In this document: positions 45,849 to 54,524 of the stretch, one piece after another | How the letters are laid out: each line of letters begins with the position of its first letter | How positions within the stretch are numbered: the first letter of the stretch is position 1 | DNA from: an uncultured Muribaculaceae bacterium | Lineage (GTDB): Bacteria > Bacteroidota > Bacteroidia > Bacteroidales > Muribaculaceae | DNA length: 64,000 nucleotides | Direction: 5' to 3' | Assembly (NCBI GenBank): GCA_944321685.1 | Contig: CALUMH010000003.1 | Coordinates: 1-64,000 of the forward strand | Position numbers and translations under genes: made by a program | Notes under the pieces: generated by a model | Databases searched by the model: none | What the model was told of the DNA's origin: nothing | Seen by the model: only the letters and a program-made list of their open reading frames with translations

Positions 45849-46604
45849 TTACCGGTGGGAAAGGGCTCCACCACGCCGTTTTCTGCGCCACTCGCCCACA
45901 AGCAGGCCGGGCAACGTGGCCACTATCCATGCACAACGGCGCAATTGCTTGCGCGGCTCGCTGAATATACGGTACACAAACTCCAGATGGTGGCGCACCA
46001 TCCACTGCGGGGCTCGGCTCACATCGGCACCGCTGTAAAATTTGAATGCCGCCCCCACGGCAATCATCACGCCGCGGCGCAGATGAGGCTGCAAGCGGCT
46101 CATGAAAATCTCCTGCTTGGGCGCACCCAGTGCCACCCACACCACGTCGGCCCCGTCATCGTTCACACGCCGGCCAATATCCTCGTAGTCAAACTCATCG
46201 ACCGTGCAGAACGGCAGTTCCCAGAATGTCATCCCGGCCACGTCGGGATTTACCTTCTGCAAGTTCGTGCGCAACCCGTCGAGTATCGACTGCGACGTGC
46301 CCATAAACATCATCCTATACTTGCGCAGCCCCACAATATCCATGAATATCTGGCTGCCGCAATACTGGCCGCGACGTATGCCGTAAATCCACCGCAAGTA
46401 AAGCGGCACATAACTGCTGTCGCAGATTGAAAACATGGCCCCATCGACCACACTGCGGTAGTCGGTATCACGGTTTACAATGTTGAGTATCACACCATCG
46501 GCTACACATATGTAGCCCGGACGACCTTGCCGCACACGTTCGTCGATAGCCTTAAGCACGCAGTCGCGGTCAAACTCGTAACGTATATTGAAATATGTTT
46601 CCAT
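45849..46604 (-). CDS. WecG/TagA/CpsF-family glycosyltransferase
   Basis: A 251-residue GT26 enzyme that adds a sugar (often ManNAc(A)-like) to a lipid-linked precursor. Motifs: ADGVILNIV, CDSSYVPLYLRWIYG, and WVALGAPKQEIFMSR, with the GAPKQE loop being diagnostic. ATG 46604 is used; an in-frame extension to 46655 is only translated repeat sequence. A nonstandard Cys/Ser-rich start (SICDSS) replaces the usual PDG. Cytoplasmic or membrane-associated. Confidence 0.9.
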   Translation of the reverse strand: METYFNIRYEFDRDCVLKAIDERVRQGRPGYICVADGVILNIVNRDTDYRSVVDGAMFSICDSSYVPLYLRWIYGIRRGQYCGSQIFMDIVGLRKYRMMFMGTSQSILDGLRTNLQKVNPDVAGMTFWELPFCTVDEFDYEDIGRRVNDDGADVVWVALGAPKQEIFMSRLQPHLRRGVMIAVGAAFKFYSGADVSRAPQWMVRHHLEFVYRIFSEPRKQLRRCAWIVATLPGLLVGEWRRKRRGGALSHR

Positions 46605-46618
46605 CAAAAAAAGATAAG

Positions 46619-46642
46619 CCCACCTCCCCCGAAGAGGAGGCT
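46619..46642. repeat. 24-nt repeat, inverted copy at 46901-46925
   Basis: CCCACCTCCCCCGAAGAGGA... here matches the reverse complement of 46901-46925 with two or three changes; the latter codes the tail of the next glycosyltransferase. Confidence 0.7.
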
Positions 46643-46660
46643 TACTAAGTGTCACTGAAA

Positions 46661-46849
46661 TGATGGTATATGCCTCTGTAGAGACGCGATTTATCGCGTC
46701 TTCTGCTCACACCGGCGTATCAATGAGACGCGATAAATCGCGTCTCTACAGCTGCCAGATTATATAAAGCGTTATAAATCAAGCGTTAGCATCATCAAGA
46801 CAATGCACACATCGTCTCTACAACTTCAATGTCGTAATTTGATACACCC
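46661..46849 (-). mobile_element. MITE-like element, copy B with double palindrome
   Basis: Reverse orientation. The clear end is TTTGATACACCC (to 46849), the other end is eroded. It carries a nested palindrome pair at 46678-46701/46726-46749 and a CACACATCGTCTCTAC arm. It fills the gap between two glycosyltransferase genes. Confidence 0.75.
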
Positions 46850-46861
46850 TCATGAAAAGCG

Positions 46862-48073
46862 TCAATTCTCATCCCTTGTAAATATCGCAGCCTGCTTGAA
46901 AGCCTCACCTTCGGGGGGAGGTGGGAGGGGGTTCTCAAACAGCTCCGCCCACCGGCGGTAAACCACCTCCGACGAATATTCGCGGAGCAGCCGCTCATGC
47001 GCACGGCGGCCAAGCCGCGCCACCTCGCCGGGATTGTTCCACAACTCTACCACCTGACGCTCCATGTCATCTACATCGCCCGGAGTAAACAGGCGGCCTA
47101 TGGCCCGGTCACCACGCCCTATTATCTCGGTGAAACCGCCGTGGTCGGGCCCAATGGTGGGCTTGCCATATTGCGCCGCCTCAAGTATCGCCATCGGGAA
47201 ACCCTCATAGCAACGGCTCGGCATCACCACGAAACGGGCGTTGCAGATAAATTCCTGCAACTGCTGTTTCTGCAAATAACCCTCGAAAATCACATTGTCG
47301 GGCAATGTGCCACCGGCTTGTTCACGTGCGGCTCCCGCAAAGCGAAACTCGATATGCCTATTGCGCCGAGCCACCTCAACAAGCAGGTCATACCCTTTTT
47401 CATAACTCAGCCGCCCGACGTATGCCACATATCGGCCCTCGGTCTCGATATAACCGTCCGTAGCATCTATGCTATTCGGTATCACCCTTATGCGCCCTGC
47501 CTCAAATCCGGCTTCAATCAACTTTCGCCGTTGGAAATCGGTGATACAGGCGTAGGCCGACACATTCTTGCGATAAGCACCCGTTAGCCGCGCAACGGCA
47601 TTGCGCAGTGCATAGCCTGCCGATTTCAGCCGCGAATGTTCGCAATTATAGCGTATGCATCCCCACTCGTTGCCGCGCTGCAAACACAATTCGCATGGTC
47701 GCCCATCGCGCATGAACAACCCCGTGGGGCACATCAGGCGGAAGTTGTGCACCGTCATCACCACCGGCACCCCGGCCTTGCGGCACTCAAACAGTGCAGC
47801 CGGGCTGATAAACGGGTACAGATTGTGCACATTCACCACGTTGGGCCGCTCGCGGCGCAATGCCTCGCGCATACCACGCATCCCGCGTGGCGAATAAATG
47901 CCGCAAGCAAAGCCACGCACCTTGCCCCACAGGCTCTCTCGACTGCCGGCCGAAGTCATGCGGAACATGGCCACCCAGTGCCCGTGGCTGCGCAGCATCG
48001 CCGCCATCTTGTCAACCACCGACTCCTCGCCGCTATACTTCCCATAGTCGTTATGCACAATCAAAACCTTCAT
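46862..48073 (-). CDS. GT4-family glycosyltransferase with repeat-derived tail
   Basis: A 403-residue GT-B enzyme transferring a nucleotide sugar to a growing glycan. The N-terminal MKVLIVHNDYGKYSGEESVV is typical, a Cys-rich CELCLQRGNEWGCIRYNC loop lies near residue 130, and the donor site EGFPMAILEAAQYGKPTIG is the EX7E motif. The last 20 residues (PLPPPPEGEAFKQ) come from a 24-nt repeat, so the end may have been replaced. ATG 48073. Confidence 0.92.
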   Translation of the reverse strand: MKVLIVHNDYGKYSGEESVVDKMAAMLRSHGHWVAMFRMTSAGSRESLWGKVRGFACGIYSPRGMRGMREALRRERPNVVNVHNLYPFISPAALFECRKAGVPVVMTVHNFRLMCPTGLFMRDGRPCELCLQRGNEWGCIRYNCEHSRLKSAGYALRNAVARLTGAYRKNVSAYACITDFQRRKLIEAGFEAGRIRVIPNSIDATDGYIETEGRYVAYVGRLSYEKGYDLLVEVARRNRHIEFRFAGAAREQAGGTLPDNVIFEGYLQKQQLQEFICNARFVVMPSRCYEGFPMAILEAAQYGKPTIGPDHGGFTEIIGRGDRAIGRLFTPGDVDDMERQVVELWNNPGEVARLGRRAHERLLREYSSEVVYRRWAELFENPLPPPPEGEAFKQAAIFTRDEN

Positions 48074-48486
48074 AATCAATTATAAATGAGAAATTAGAAA
48101 CATAAATGACGGGCAAAAGATGGATGGGATATCGTATATCAAAACACCATTAATTCCCAATATCTCACCAATACTGTCCTAAATAGTCACAGGCATTTTA
48201 TGTAGAAAGCGCGAATATTTAATACCGGCAGCAAAGCCGTCGGTGCAGGGATAATAACACAAAGGGTGTGGGTGTACCATAATTCCGATATTGAAGTCGT
48301 AGAGACGATGTGCACATCGTCTCAATAGCGGCAACAATTGATTTACAATGTCTTATATAGTGTAATCTTTGTAGAGACGCGATTTATCGCGTCTTCTATT
48401 CACACCGGGATATCAATGAGACGCGATAAATCGCGTCTCTACAAAGGCAAAATCACATTTTGAACCTACCCCCGAACACGTGGTAT
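48074..48486. other. Intergenic stretch filled by repeat copy C
   Basis: Between a GT4 and a DUF218 gene; apart from the mobile-like element at 48270-48474 no gene is evident in either strand. Confidence 0.7.
48270..48474 (+). mobile_element. MITE-like element, copy C, longest
   Basis: Left end GGGTGTACCATAATTCCG, palindrome AGACGATGTGCACATCGTCT at 48302-48321, then ATTGATTTACAATGTCTTATA. A nested palindrome pair follows (48371-48394/48419-48442), and the right end is CACATTTTGAACCTACCCC. Confidence 0.8.
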
Positions 48487-49266
48487 TTACACATATCCGG
48501 CAATGCGGTAGGCGATGTCGCCTATCCATTCGTTCATTATTTCTTCCCACTTCAGTGCCGCATCCCACGTGGGGTAAAAGGCTCGGTGGTTGAGCCGCGA
48601 CGGACGCTCGGGCATCGACACCGCCAGCAAGTCGGGCTTCAATCCCACCTTGGCAAAACACGCCGCGCTGCGCCTCATGTGCGTAGCCGATGTCACGAGC
48701 AGACATTCACGGTCACCGATGCCCATCTCGCCAAGCATCTTGCCCACGTTCACGGCATTCTGCCGCGTATTAAGAGCTTTCTGTTCAAGTATAAATGCAC
48801 TGCGCTCCACCCCCATCTGCTCCATGTAGGCAAGGAACAAATCGGCAGTAGAAGTGCCATCGTCTTGCAATATCGATGTCGGGTCGCCCGTAATCAATAT
48901 CTTCTCCACAATGCCCGTGCGGTAAAGCCGCACCGCCTCCCACAAGCGGTCGGCTCGGTCCTCAACATACGACAGTTGCCCCGTCGCCTCGTTCATCATC
49001 CCGAAACCGCCCATCACTATCGCCACACGGTAATGCCTGCCCGGTGCCACCTGCGTGCAAGCAGCGTATGGTGCAGCCATGCGGTAACGTACCAGCTCCA
49101 CAAGTGGTCCGTTGGTAAACACCAGAAATACCGCCACCGCCGTCCACAGCAACGACCGCCTCACCCACCGCCGCCGCGCAAAGTGCCACCCCACAAGCAG
49201 CATCAGCACCCAACTGATGGGCGACACGAGGAAAAACCGCAAAACCTTAGACAACTCAAAAAACAT
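48487..49266 (-). CDS. DUF218/ElyC-SanA-YdcF family membrane protein
   Basis: A 259-residue protein with two N-terminal membrane helices (LVSPISWVLMLLVGWHF and LLWTAVAVFLVFTNG), then a DUF218 domain: VAIVMGG, KILITGDP, ALNTRQNAVNVG and CLLVTSATHMRRS. Members such as ElyC affect undecaprenyl-linked envelope metabolism, which suits this location. ATG 49266 is chosen over TTG/GTG upstream. Confidence 0.88.
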   Translation of the reverse strand: MFFELSKVLRFFLVSPISWVLMLLVGWHFARRRWVRRSLLWTAVAVFLVFTNGPLVELVRYRMAAPYAACTQVAPGRHYRVAIVMGGFGMMNEATGQLSYVEDRADRLWEAVRLYRTGIVEKILITGDPTSILQDDGTSTADLFLAYMEQMGVERSAFILEQKALNTRQNAVNVGKMLGEMGIGDRECLLVTSATHMRRSAACFAKVGLKPDLLAVSMPERPSRLNHRAFYPTWDAALKWEEIMNEWIGDIAYRIAGYV

Positions 49267-49321
49267 CTCCACCAATACTATACACGTTCCACAGAAAATT
49301 TCAACACACCCACATCTCCAC

Positions 49322-49405
49322 TTACCGTCCTCTCTTTATCAAATACAATTTCCTCAACAGCGGGAAAAACGGTTTCCCCGCCACCACGCACCCAAACACC
49401 ACAAA
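49322..49405 (-). pseudogene. Orphan 27-codon tail in frame after a glycosyltransferase stop
   Basis: Directly after the TAG of the next gene, in the same frame, 27 GC-rich codons read FVVFGCVVAGKPFFPLLRK and on to a TAA. It looks like the C-terminal end of an older glycosyltransferase left behind at a recombination boundary. The frame agreement could be chance. Confidence 0.35.
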
Positions 49406-50581
49406 CTATTTCATCGATTTACAACTTGATGCAAGCGTTTCCACCGCATAAAAGATATTTAATGCAGTTTTGGCCGGATTATAATCCGATTCTATTTCAA
49501 TAGACCTGCGTCCTTGTGCTTTTATATCCACCAAATGGAAATAAGAAAGAGCTTTCAATACAGAATTTTCATCCATCGGGTCAAATACTACTCCATTCTC
49601 TCCTACATGCACTAATTCAGGATAACAACCATTATAAATAGAACAAGCTATAGGCAAACCACAAGCCATAGCCTCAGGAACAACCAAACTCCAATTATCT
49701 TCCAAAGTTGGAATAACAAACACATCCGATGCTGCATAATATTTATATATCTCAGAATAATCGATACCTCCGGCAAAAACAACAGTATCTTTTAGTCCTT
49801 GAATTTGTTTAAATTCTTCCAATAATGGACCATCCCCAACTAAAAGCAAACGATCATCAGGAAATGTTTCTATATGGTGCTTCCACCCCTGAAGGAGATT
49901 CGCCACCCCCTTCCGGGGTATCATTCGTCCCACGAAGACAAATGATACCCCGGAAGGAATTGTTTTAAAAATAGATTTTTTCAATTCCAGCCTGCCAACA
50001 ACAGACAACGATGCAACTTTGCCTGCTAATTCCTTACTGTCGGCGCACATTGCTCCTGTAAAAATCACATTTGATTTGACACCTTGAGATATTAAATACT
50101 CTTTTGTCAAAGATCCATTAACCACATACCCATCTACAAACAGATTAATAAACTTGCGATACAATCGTCTCCATAGTGGGCAATTACGTTCAGTGTGTGC
50201 TGTGCGCTCATACGCTATCAAAAACAATTTATGATGCAACACCGCATAAAGCAAAGCCCAAGGCGTGAATTGGAAAAAGCCTTCTGCTATTATAACGTCT
50301 GCATCTACGCTCTTAATTAATTTATATAATCCTTTAGGAAAAGGTATCGACACTCCTAAATTTGCAAATTCGCTTTTTCTACCAATTGAAATGATCTTTT
50401 CCTTAAGCAACCCAATAGCATTACCTTCCAATTCCTTATCTACCCTGTCAGTGCAGCGTTGCGGCACACGCCGCTTGCTATATATCAAATAGAAATTTCC
50501 TTTACACAGTTTATTCAATTCGGCATACAAAGGAATTCTATAATCCAAAAAAGACGGATTAACCCACAATATTTTTCCCAT
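49406..50581 (-). CDS. GT4-family glycosyltransferase
   Basis: A 391-residue GT-B enzyme. N-terminal GKILWVNPSFLDYRIPLYAEL, donor-domain start SFVFVGRMIPRKGVANLLQGW, and EX7E region DNWSLVVPEAMACGLPIACSIYNG. It is clearly AT-richer than the genes at 48.5 and 52.5 kb. A 16-bp perfect inverted repeat lies inside the coding region (49910-49956). It overlaps the previous gene by 23 nt. Confidence 0.92.
   Translation of the reverse strand: MGKILWVNPSFLDYRIPLYAELNKLCKGNFYLIYSKRRVPQRCTDRVDKELEGNAIGLLKEKIISIGRKSEFANLGVSIPFPKGLYKLIKSVDADVIIAEGFFQFTPWALLYAVLHHKLFLIAYERTAHTERNCPLWRRLYRKFINLFVDGYVVNGSLTKEYLISQGVKSNVIFTGAMCADSKELAGKVASLSVVGRLELKKSIFKTIPSGVSFVFVGRMIPRKGVANLLQGWKHHIETFPDDRLLLVGDGPLLEEFKQIQGLKDTVVFAGGIDYSEIYKYYAASDVFVIPTLEDNWSLVVPEAMACGLPIACSIYNGCYPELVHVGENGVVFDPMDENSVLKALSYFHLVDIKAQGRRSIEIESDYNPAKTALNIFYAVETLASSCKSMK
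49910..49956. repeat. Perfect 16-bp inverted repeat inside a coding region
   Basis: CTTCCGGGGTATCATT (49910-49925) is the exact complement of AATGATACCCCGGAAG (49941-49956), centred on codons for the FVGRMIPRKG motif. Confidence 0.85.
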
Positions 50582-51776
50582 TTTTATTAAAATCTCTTAC
50601 AACATAAGTATAGTAATCTTCCATTTCCTTCATTACGGTGGAAATAGAAAACTTGTTCCTAATTTTACGTCGTGCATTACATTTCATTCTTTCTACTGCA
50701 TCATTATCTAAATCCAATGCTTTATGCAAGCAATTGCTTAATGCTTTAATATCATGCGGAATTACAAGATACCCATCTTTGCCATCTGTAATAATTTCTG
50801 ACATTCCCCCACTGCTACTTCCAACAACTATATTTCCAGACAACATTGCTTCCAAACAAACCAAAGGCATATTTTCCCACCACGAAGGGAAACATGAAAC
50901 TTTAGCTGTCATATATTCTTGTTTTAGTTGCTCACGAGGAACATTACCTAAGAAAACGCACCAGTCTAATCGTTTGCTTTCAACATATTTTTTTAGATGA
51001 CAAGCATAACTACCCATCTTTCCCGCTATTCTTAATTTCACAGAAGTTCCATTTTCCCTTAAAAGCTCACAAGCACGTATCAGATCACCAATGCCTTTAG
51101 TTTCGGCAACTGTACCAACATATAATATCAAATTTTCTTCATACGAAGAATGGTTTTGTAAATTCCATCGTGCAATATCTAACGGGTTATAAATAACTTT
51201 AGGATTCACTTTTAATTTGGGCAGATACTCCTTAAACCAATCAACAAGACTATGCGAACACGAAGTAATATACTTAAAATGTAATAATGTCCTTACTTCC
51301 TGCTTTCCAACCCAATATTCAACAAAATTGTTAAGTCTTAATTTAAGAATCCCAAAATTATTTCTATCTAACAATGTAGGTGTATGCAATCTAATTATAA
51401 CAGGAATATTTATAGATGCCAAATAATACGCTTCTGCACCAAATTCAGCTACTTCAATAACATCTACATCCTTTATTCGATTCAATGCAGATAATATACT
51501 TCTTCTATAAGAATAAAACCGATATAATGCTCGGAATTTTCTGTAAAAATACGCGTATTCTACATCCCGAACGATGAAATCTCCTTTAGATAATCTGATA
51601 ACATTGATACCATCATAAATATACTCCCTGTAAATATTGGTATCATCAGAAGCACAAATAACTGTCACCTTATGTTTATGTTTAACTAAATTACTAGCCA
51701 TTTCATAAACATACGAACCAATTCCTCCTAAACGTAATGCTGGGGGAAATTCTCTACATATATAGACTATATTCAT
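50559..51776 (-). CDS. GT4-family glycosyltransferase
   Basis: A 405-residue enzyme. ATG 51776 opens MNIVYICREFPPALRLGGIGSYVYEMA, a typical GT4 start; the in-frame extension to 51836 lies in the next gene. The donor site is ENMPLVCLEAMLSGNIVVGS with SSGGMSEII. It is AT-rich like its neighbour. ATGA overlap with the preceding GT2 gene shows coupling. Confidence 0.92.
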   Translation of the reverse strand: MNIVYICREFPPALRLGGIGSYVYEMASNLVKHKHKVTVICASDDTNIYREYIYDGINVIRLSKGDFIVRDVEYAYFYRKFRALYRFYSYRRSILSALNRIKDVDVIEVAEFGAEAYYLASINIPVIIRLHTPTLLDRNNFGILKLRLNNFVEYWVGKQEVRTLLHFKYITSCSHSLVDWFKEYLPKLKVNPKVIYNPLDIARWNLQNHSSYEENLILYVGTVAETKGIGDLIRACELLRENGTSVKLRIAGKMGSYACHLKKYVESKRLDWCVFLGNVPREQLKQEYMTAKVSCFPSWWENMPLVCLEAMLSGNIVVGSSSGGMSEIITDGKDGYLVIPHDIKALSNCLHKALDLDNDAVERMKCNARRKIRNKFSISTVMKEMEDYYTYVVRDFNKNGKNIVG

Positions 51777-52711
51777 TTGTGTTTTATTGTTTTTAAAATA
51801 AAGGACGCCATTTTTCCTGGAAAAAGGCTTAAACATATTATTGGGATAAACATCTTTAATGGTCCCCCAAATTTTATAGCCTCTAATGCTACGCTCAATG
51901 CTGAATGGCTCTTTCTTATTTCTATTAAAGTAACAGCATATATTTTATACCACCTTATTATATAATCTTTTATAAATTGTTTCTGCTGACCGTTTGACAT
52001 TTCATCATATAATTTCCGCAACTCATTTGTTATATATCTTTCACCACCAGCTCTTTTCCCTATTTTACTTTCTTTTGAATTTAACTTTGTATCTATAAAA
52101 ACAGCTAATACGCACCTTGAATATGCTATTTTATAAAGTGTTGCAAGGCGAGCCCACGTGAGCAAGTCTTCACCTGATTTAATGCCGACGGGAAATCCAC
52201 CTATTGACTGAATGGCTTCTTTCTTCACCATGATAGATATTGAACAAATTGGTGGGTGTGAGCAGCTTGCCACCTCGAAGTAATTACTTAACATACCATC
52301 GGTGCCGACAAATGGCAACTTCCGGATAATAGTAGGGGTTACCTTTCCGTCGGCGCTGCGGAACTCGTAGTTACAAGCAAACACGGCACAATCGGGGTAT
52401 TTCTTATATAAATTGTACTGTGTTTCAAGGTAAGTGGACTTCCATTCGTCATCGGCATCGAGGAATGCTATGAGGTTGTAACGGGCTTCGGCTATTCCAC
52501 GGTTGCGGGCGGCCGACACACCGGCATTCTGTTGGCTCACGATACGTATGCGCTCGTCCATCACCGAGCGAGCCTCTTCCACACTACCGTCGGTGCTGCC
52601 GTCATCCACAATCACCACCTCGAAATCCCGGAACGTCTGCGCAAGCACCGAACGAAGCGTCCGCGCCACCATCCCCCTCTTGTTATAAAGCGGAATTACA
52701 ACAGAAATCAT
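51773..52711 (-). CDS. GT2-family glycosyltransferase, compositionally mosaic
   Basis: A 312-residue GT-A enzyme: ISVVIPLYNKRGMVARTLRS, DDGSTDGSVEEA and AFLDADDEWKSTYLE give the nucleotide-sugar site. The first roughly 130 codons are GC-rich, while the C-terminal half is AT-rich, with a transition around 52140-52340. This suggests a recombined gene whose catalytic N-domain is native. Confidence 0.92.
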   Translation of the reverse strand: MISVVIPLYNKRGMVARTLRSVLAQTFRDFEVVIVDDGSTDGSVEEARSVMDERIRIVSQQNAGVSAARNRGIAEARYNLIAFLDADDEWKSTYLETQYNLYKKYPDCAVFACNYEFRSADGKVTPTIIRKLPFVGTDGMLSNYFEVASCSHPPICSISIMVKKEAIQSIGGFPVGIKSGEDLLTWARLATLYKIAYSRCVLAVFIDTKLNSKESKIGKRAGGERYITNELRKLYDEMSNGQQKQFIKDYIIRWYKIYAVTLIEIRKSHSALSVALEAIKFGGPLKMFIPIICLSLFPGKMASFILKTIKHK

Positions 52712-52742
52712 CGCTAATTTAATTAGAATTTATCCCATTGTA

Positions 52743-52900
52743 GGGAGTGCATCAAAATACAATTTTGCTTCCGTAGAGCCGCAAAATTTTGCGGCTCTAC
52801 AACTGCCACATCATATAAAACACTGTAAATCAACCATTATCATCTAGTCGATGTGCACATCGGCTCTACAACTTCAATATCGGAATTATGATACATCCCC
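52743..52900 (-). mobile_element. MITE-like element, copy D
   Basis: Reverse orientation. Ends GGGAGTGCATCAAAAT and ATTATGATACATCCCC. Palindrome GTAGAGCCGCAAAA... is paired with TTTTGCGGCTCTAC, and the other arm GATGTGCACATCGGCTCTAC has the same ACG-to-CCG change. A lone related palindrome stands at 52969-52988. Confidence 0.8.
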
Positions 52901-52968
52901 GCTGTCCGTTTTATTGCATAAATGCCAAAATTGACAGCGACAAGGCAGATTTATGTGGAAACCATTGA

Positions 52969-52988
52969 AGACGCGATTAATCGCGTCT
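52969..52988. repeat. Solo GACGCGAT palindrome
   Basis: AGACGCGATTAATCGCGTCT is a perfect 20-bp palindrome at the 3' end of the Wzy-like gene, with no element ends around it. Confidence 0.8.
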
Positions 52989-53008
52989 CTATAATAAATA
53001 TATCAACA

Positions 53009-54292
53009 TTAATTTCTTTCACCCTGCCACAACCCTAGTGCCATTCCATAAAAGCCGAACGGCATGGAAAGCGTGGCCATAGAATAATTGACCACGTTGT
53101 CGGAATACAGGGTGACAAGCACTCCGGCCATCGCGCTGCCTGCGCAGATGGCACATATCTTCAAAGCCCCAGTGCGGCAACGGTCATAAATATGCAGGCT
53201 GTGAATTATTACACACAAGCACATTGCCACATACAAGAACAGAGCAATAAGCCCATTATCACATATCATCTGCATGAAATCACTATGTGGAACCTGCAAT
53301 CCCCCGAATATAAAATGATTATACATATAATTCTGCACACTGCCGGTTCCGGAACCTGTTATTTCATGCCCTTCATAGAAACGATTTTGTAAATGTTCCC
53401 ACATGGCAAACCGGGCATTACTGTTTATATTATCTTTACCAATCTCACCTTGCTGAAATTGTTCTATTGAAACATTATCGTCTTTAAACATTTTCTCCCG
53501 CAAACTCGGGATTGTAAACACAGCAATTATACCGAACATAATAATGCCGACAATAATGGGTAACGACTTTAATTTATATTTGAAGAAATAAAACATCATT
53601 ATTGCGACAATAGTTCCCATGATGCTTGTCCGGAACACCCACAAAAAACACGGCAGTATGAAAAGTCCAGTGTAAATGAGGTTCTTGCGTTTCTCATTAG
53701 TATAATAAAACAGTGCAAGAGAGAACACTATAATTGAAATATAATTGATGGCTCGCGCAGTACCTGTCCAAAACACAGGAAACAATTGCCCCAAGAATGG
53801 CACGAATGCTACCACAACCGAAACAAGTGCCACCGTGCGAGCCGCAATACTTGCTTTAAGAAATACTTCCCCGTCACGCACTGCCGCCGAGGCAAACAGC
53901 ATCACCAGTAGCGGATAAATATACTTTAGTATCACTCGGGAACCGTAAACCGGAGCAGAAGTATAAGTCAAGCCTACCACAAGCCACAGCATATAGAGCA
54001 AATACAACACCGAGGCGACGGTCCACTGGGGGCGGCGCTTGACGATGAACAGACCGGCCAGGCAGAACACTTCAAGCACCAACAGGCGGATGGCCATCAG
54101 GTCGAGCGCTCCGGGAGCAGAAAACGCCAGCAGCCCGGTCGCGAAGGTCAATATCCAGAACATCTCGGGACCGTCGAGGCGCATCAGCTGCGTGCGGTCG
54201 AGCGGATTCTTCAAGTAACCCTCACGGGCAGTCAGCCACTTGTAGCCAAGCCCTGTAATTATGGCAAAATACAGGTAATTAAGAAGATACAT
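53009..54292 (-). CDS. O-antigen polymerase/ligase-like membrane protein (Wzy type)
   Basis: A 427-residue inner-membrane protein with about eleven membrane segments and one large periplasmic loop (residues 260-345: REKMFKDDNVSIEQFQQGEIGKDN..., GHEITGSGTGSVQNYMYNHFIFGGLQVPHSDFMQ). The GSG..N...H.D pattern is that of O-antigen ligase/polymerase proteins. It probably polymerises or transfers the repeat unit. The first 100 codons are GC-richer than the rest. ATG 54292. Confidence 0.85.
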   Translation of the reverse strand: MYLLNYLYFAIITGLGYKWLTAREGYLKNPLDRTQLMRLDGPEMFWILTFATGLLAFSAPGALDLMAIRLLVLEVFCLAGLFIVKRRPQWTVASVLYLLYMLWLVVGLTYTSAPVYGSRVILKYIYPLLVMLFASAAVRDGEVFLKASIAARTVALVSVVVAFVPFLGQLFPVFWTGTARAINYISIIVFSLALFYYTNEKRKNLIYTGLFILPCFLWVFRTSIMGTIVAIMMFYFFKYKLKSLPIIVGIIMFGIIAVFTIPSLREKMFKDDNVSIEQFQQGEIGKDNINSNARFAMWEHLQNRFYEGHEITGSGTGSVQNYMYNHFIFGGLQVPHSDFMQMICDNGLIALFLYVAMCLCVIIHSLHIYDRCRTGALKICAICAGSAMAGVLVTLYSDNVVNYSMATLSMPFGFYGMALGLWQGERN

Positions 54293-54357
54293 AATCAATT
54301 AATCATGAAAAAGAGATGTGTGGAGTGCGCAAAAATACGATTTTTGCCACTCGTAGA

Positions 54358-54505
54358 GGGTGTCTAAAATTATGGTAGTAGATACGATGTGCACATCGCA
54401 TCTATGATGGTAATTGTTGATTTACAGCGTTTTATGCAATATAACAGTTGTAGAGACGTAAAATTTTGCGTCTCCACAGAGGCAAAAACGCATTTTGATA
54501 CACCC
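54358..54505 (+). mobile_element. MITE-like element, copy E (best-preserved ends)
   Basis: 148 bp. Left end GGGTGTCTAAAATTATGG, right end GCATTTTGATACACCC. Palindromes at 54381-54402 (GATGTGCACATC core) and 54450-54477 (GTAGAGACGTAAAATTTTGC...). Internal block TTGTTGATTTACAGCGTTTT. Confidence 0.85.
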
Positions 54506-54524
54506 GTACAACAAATCACACCAT

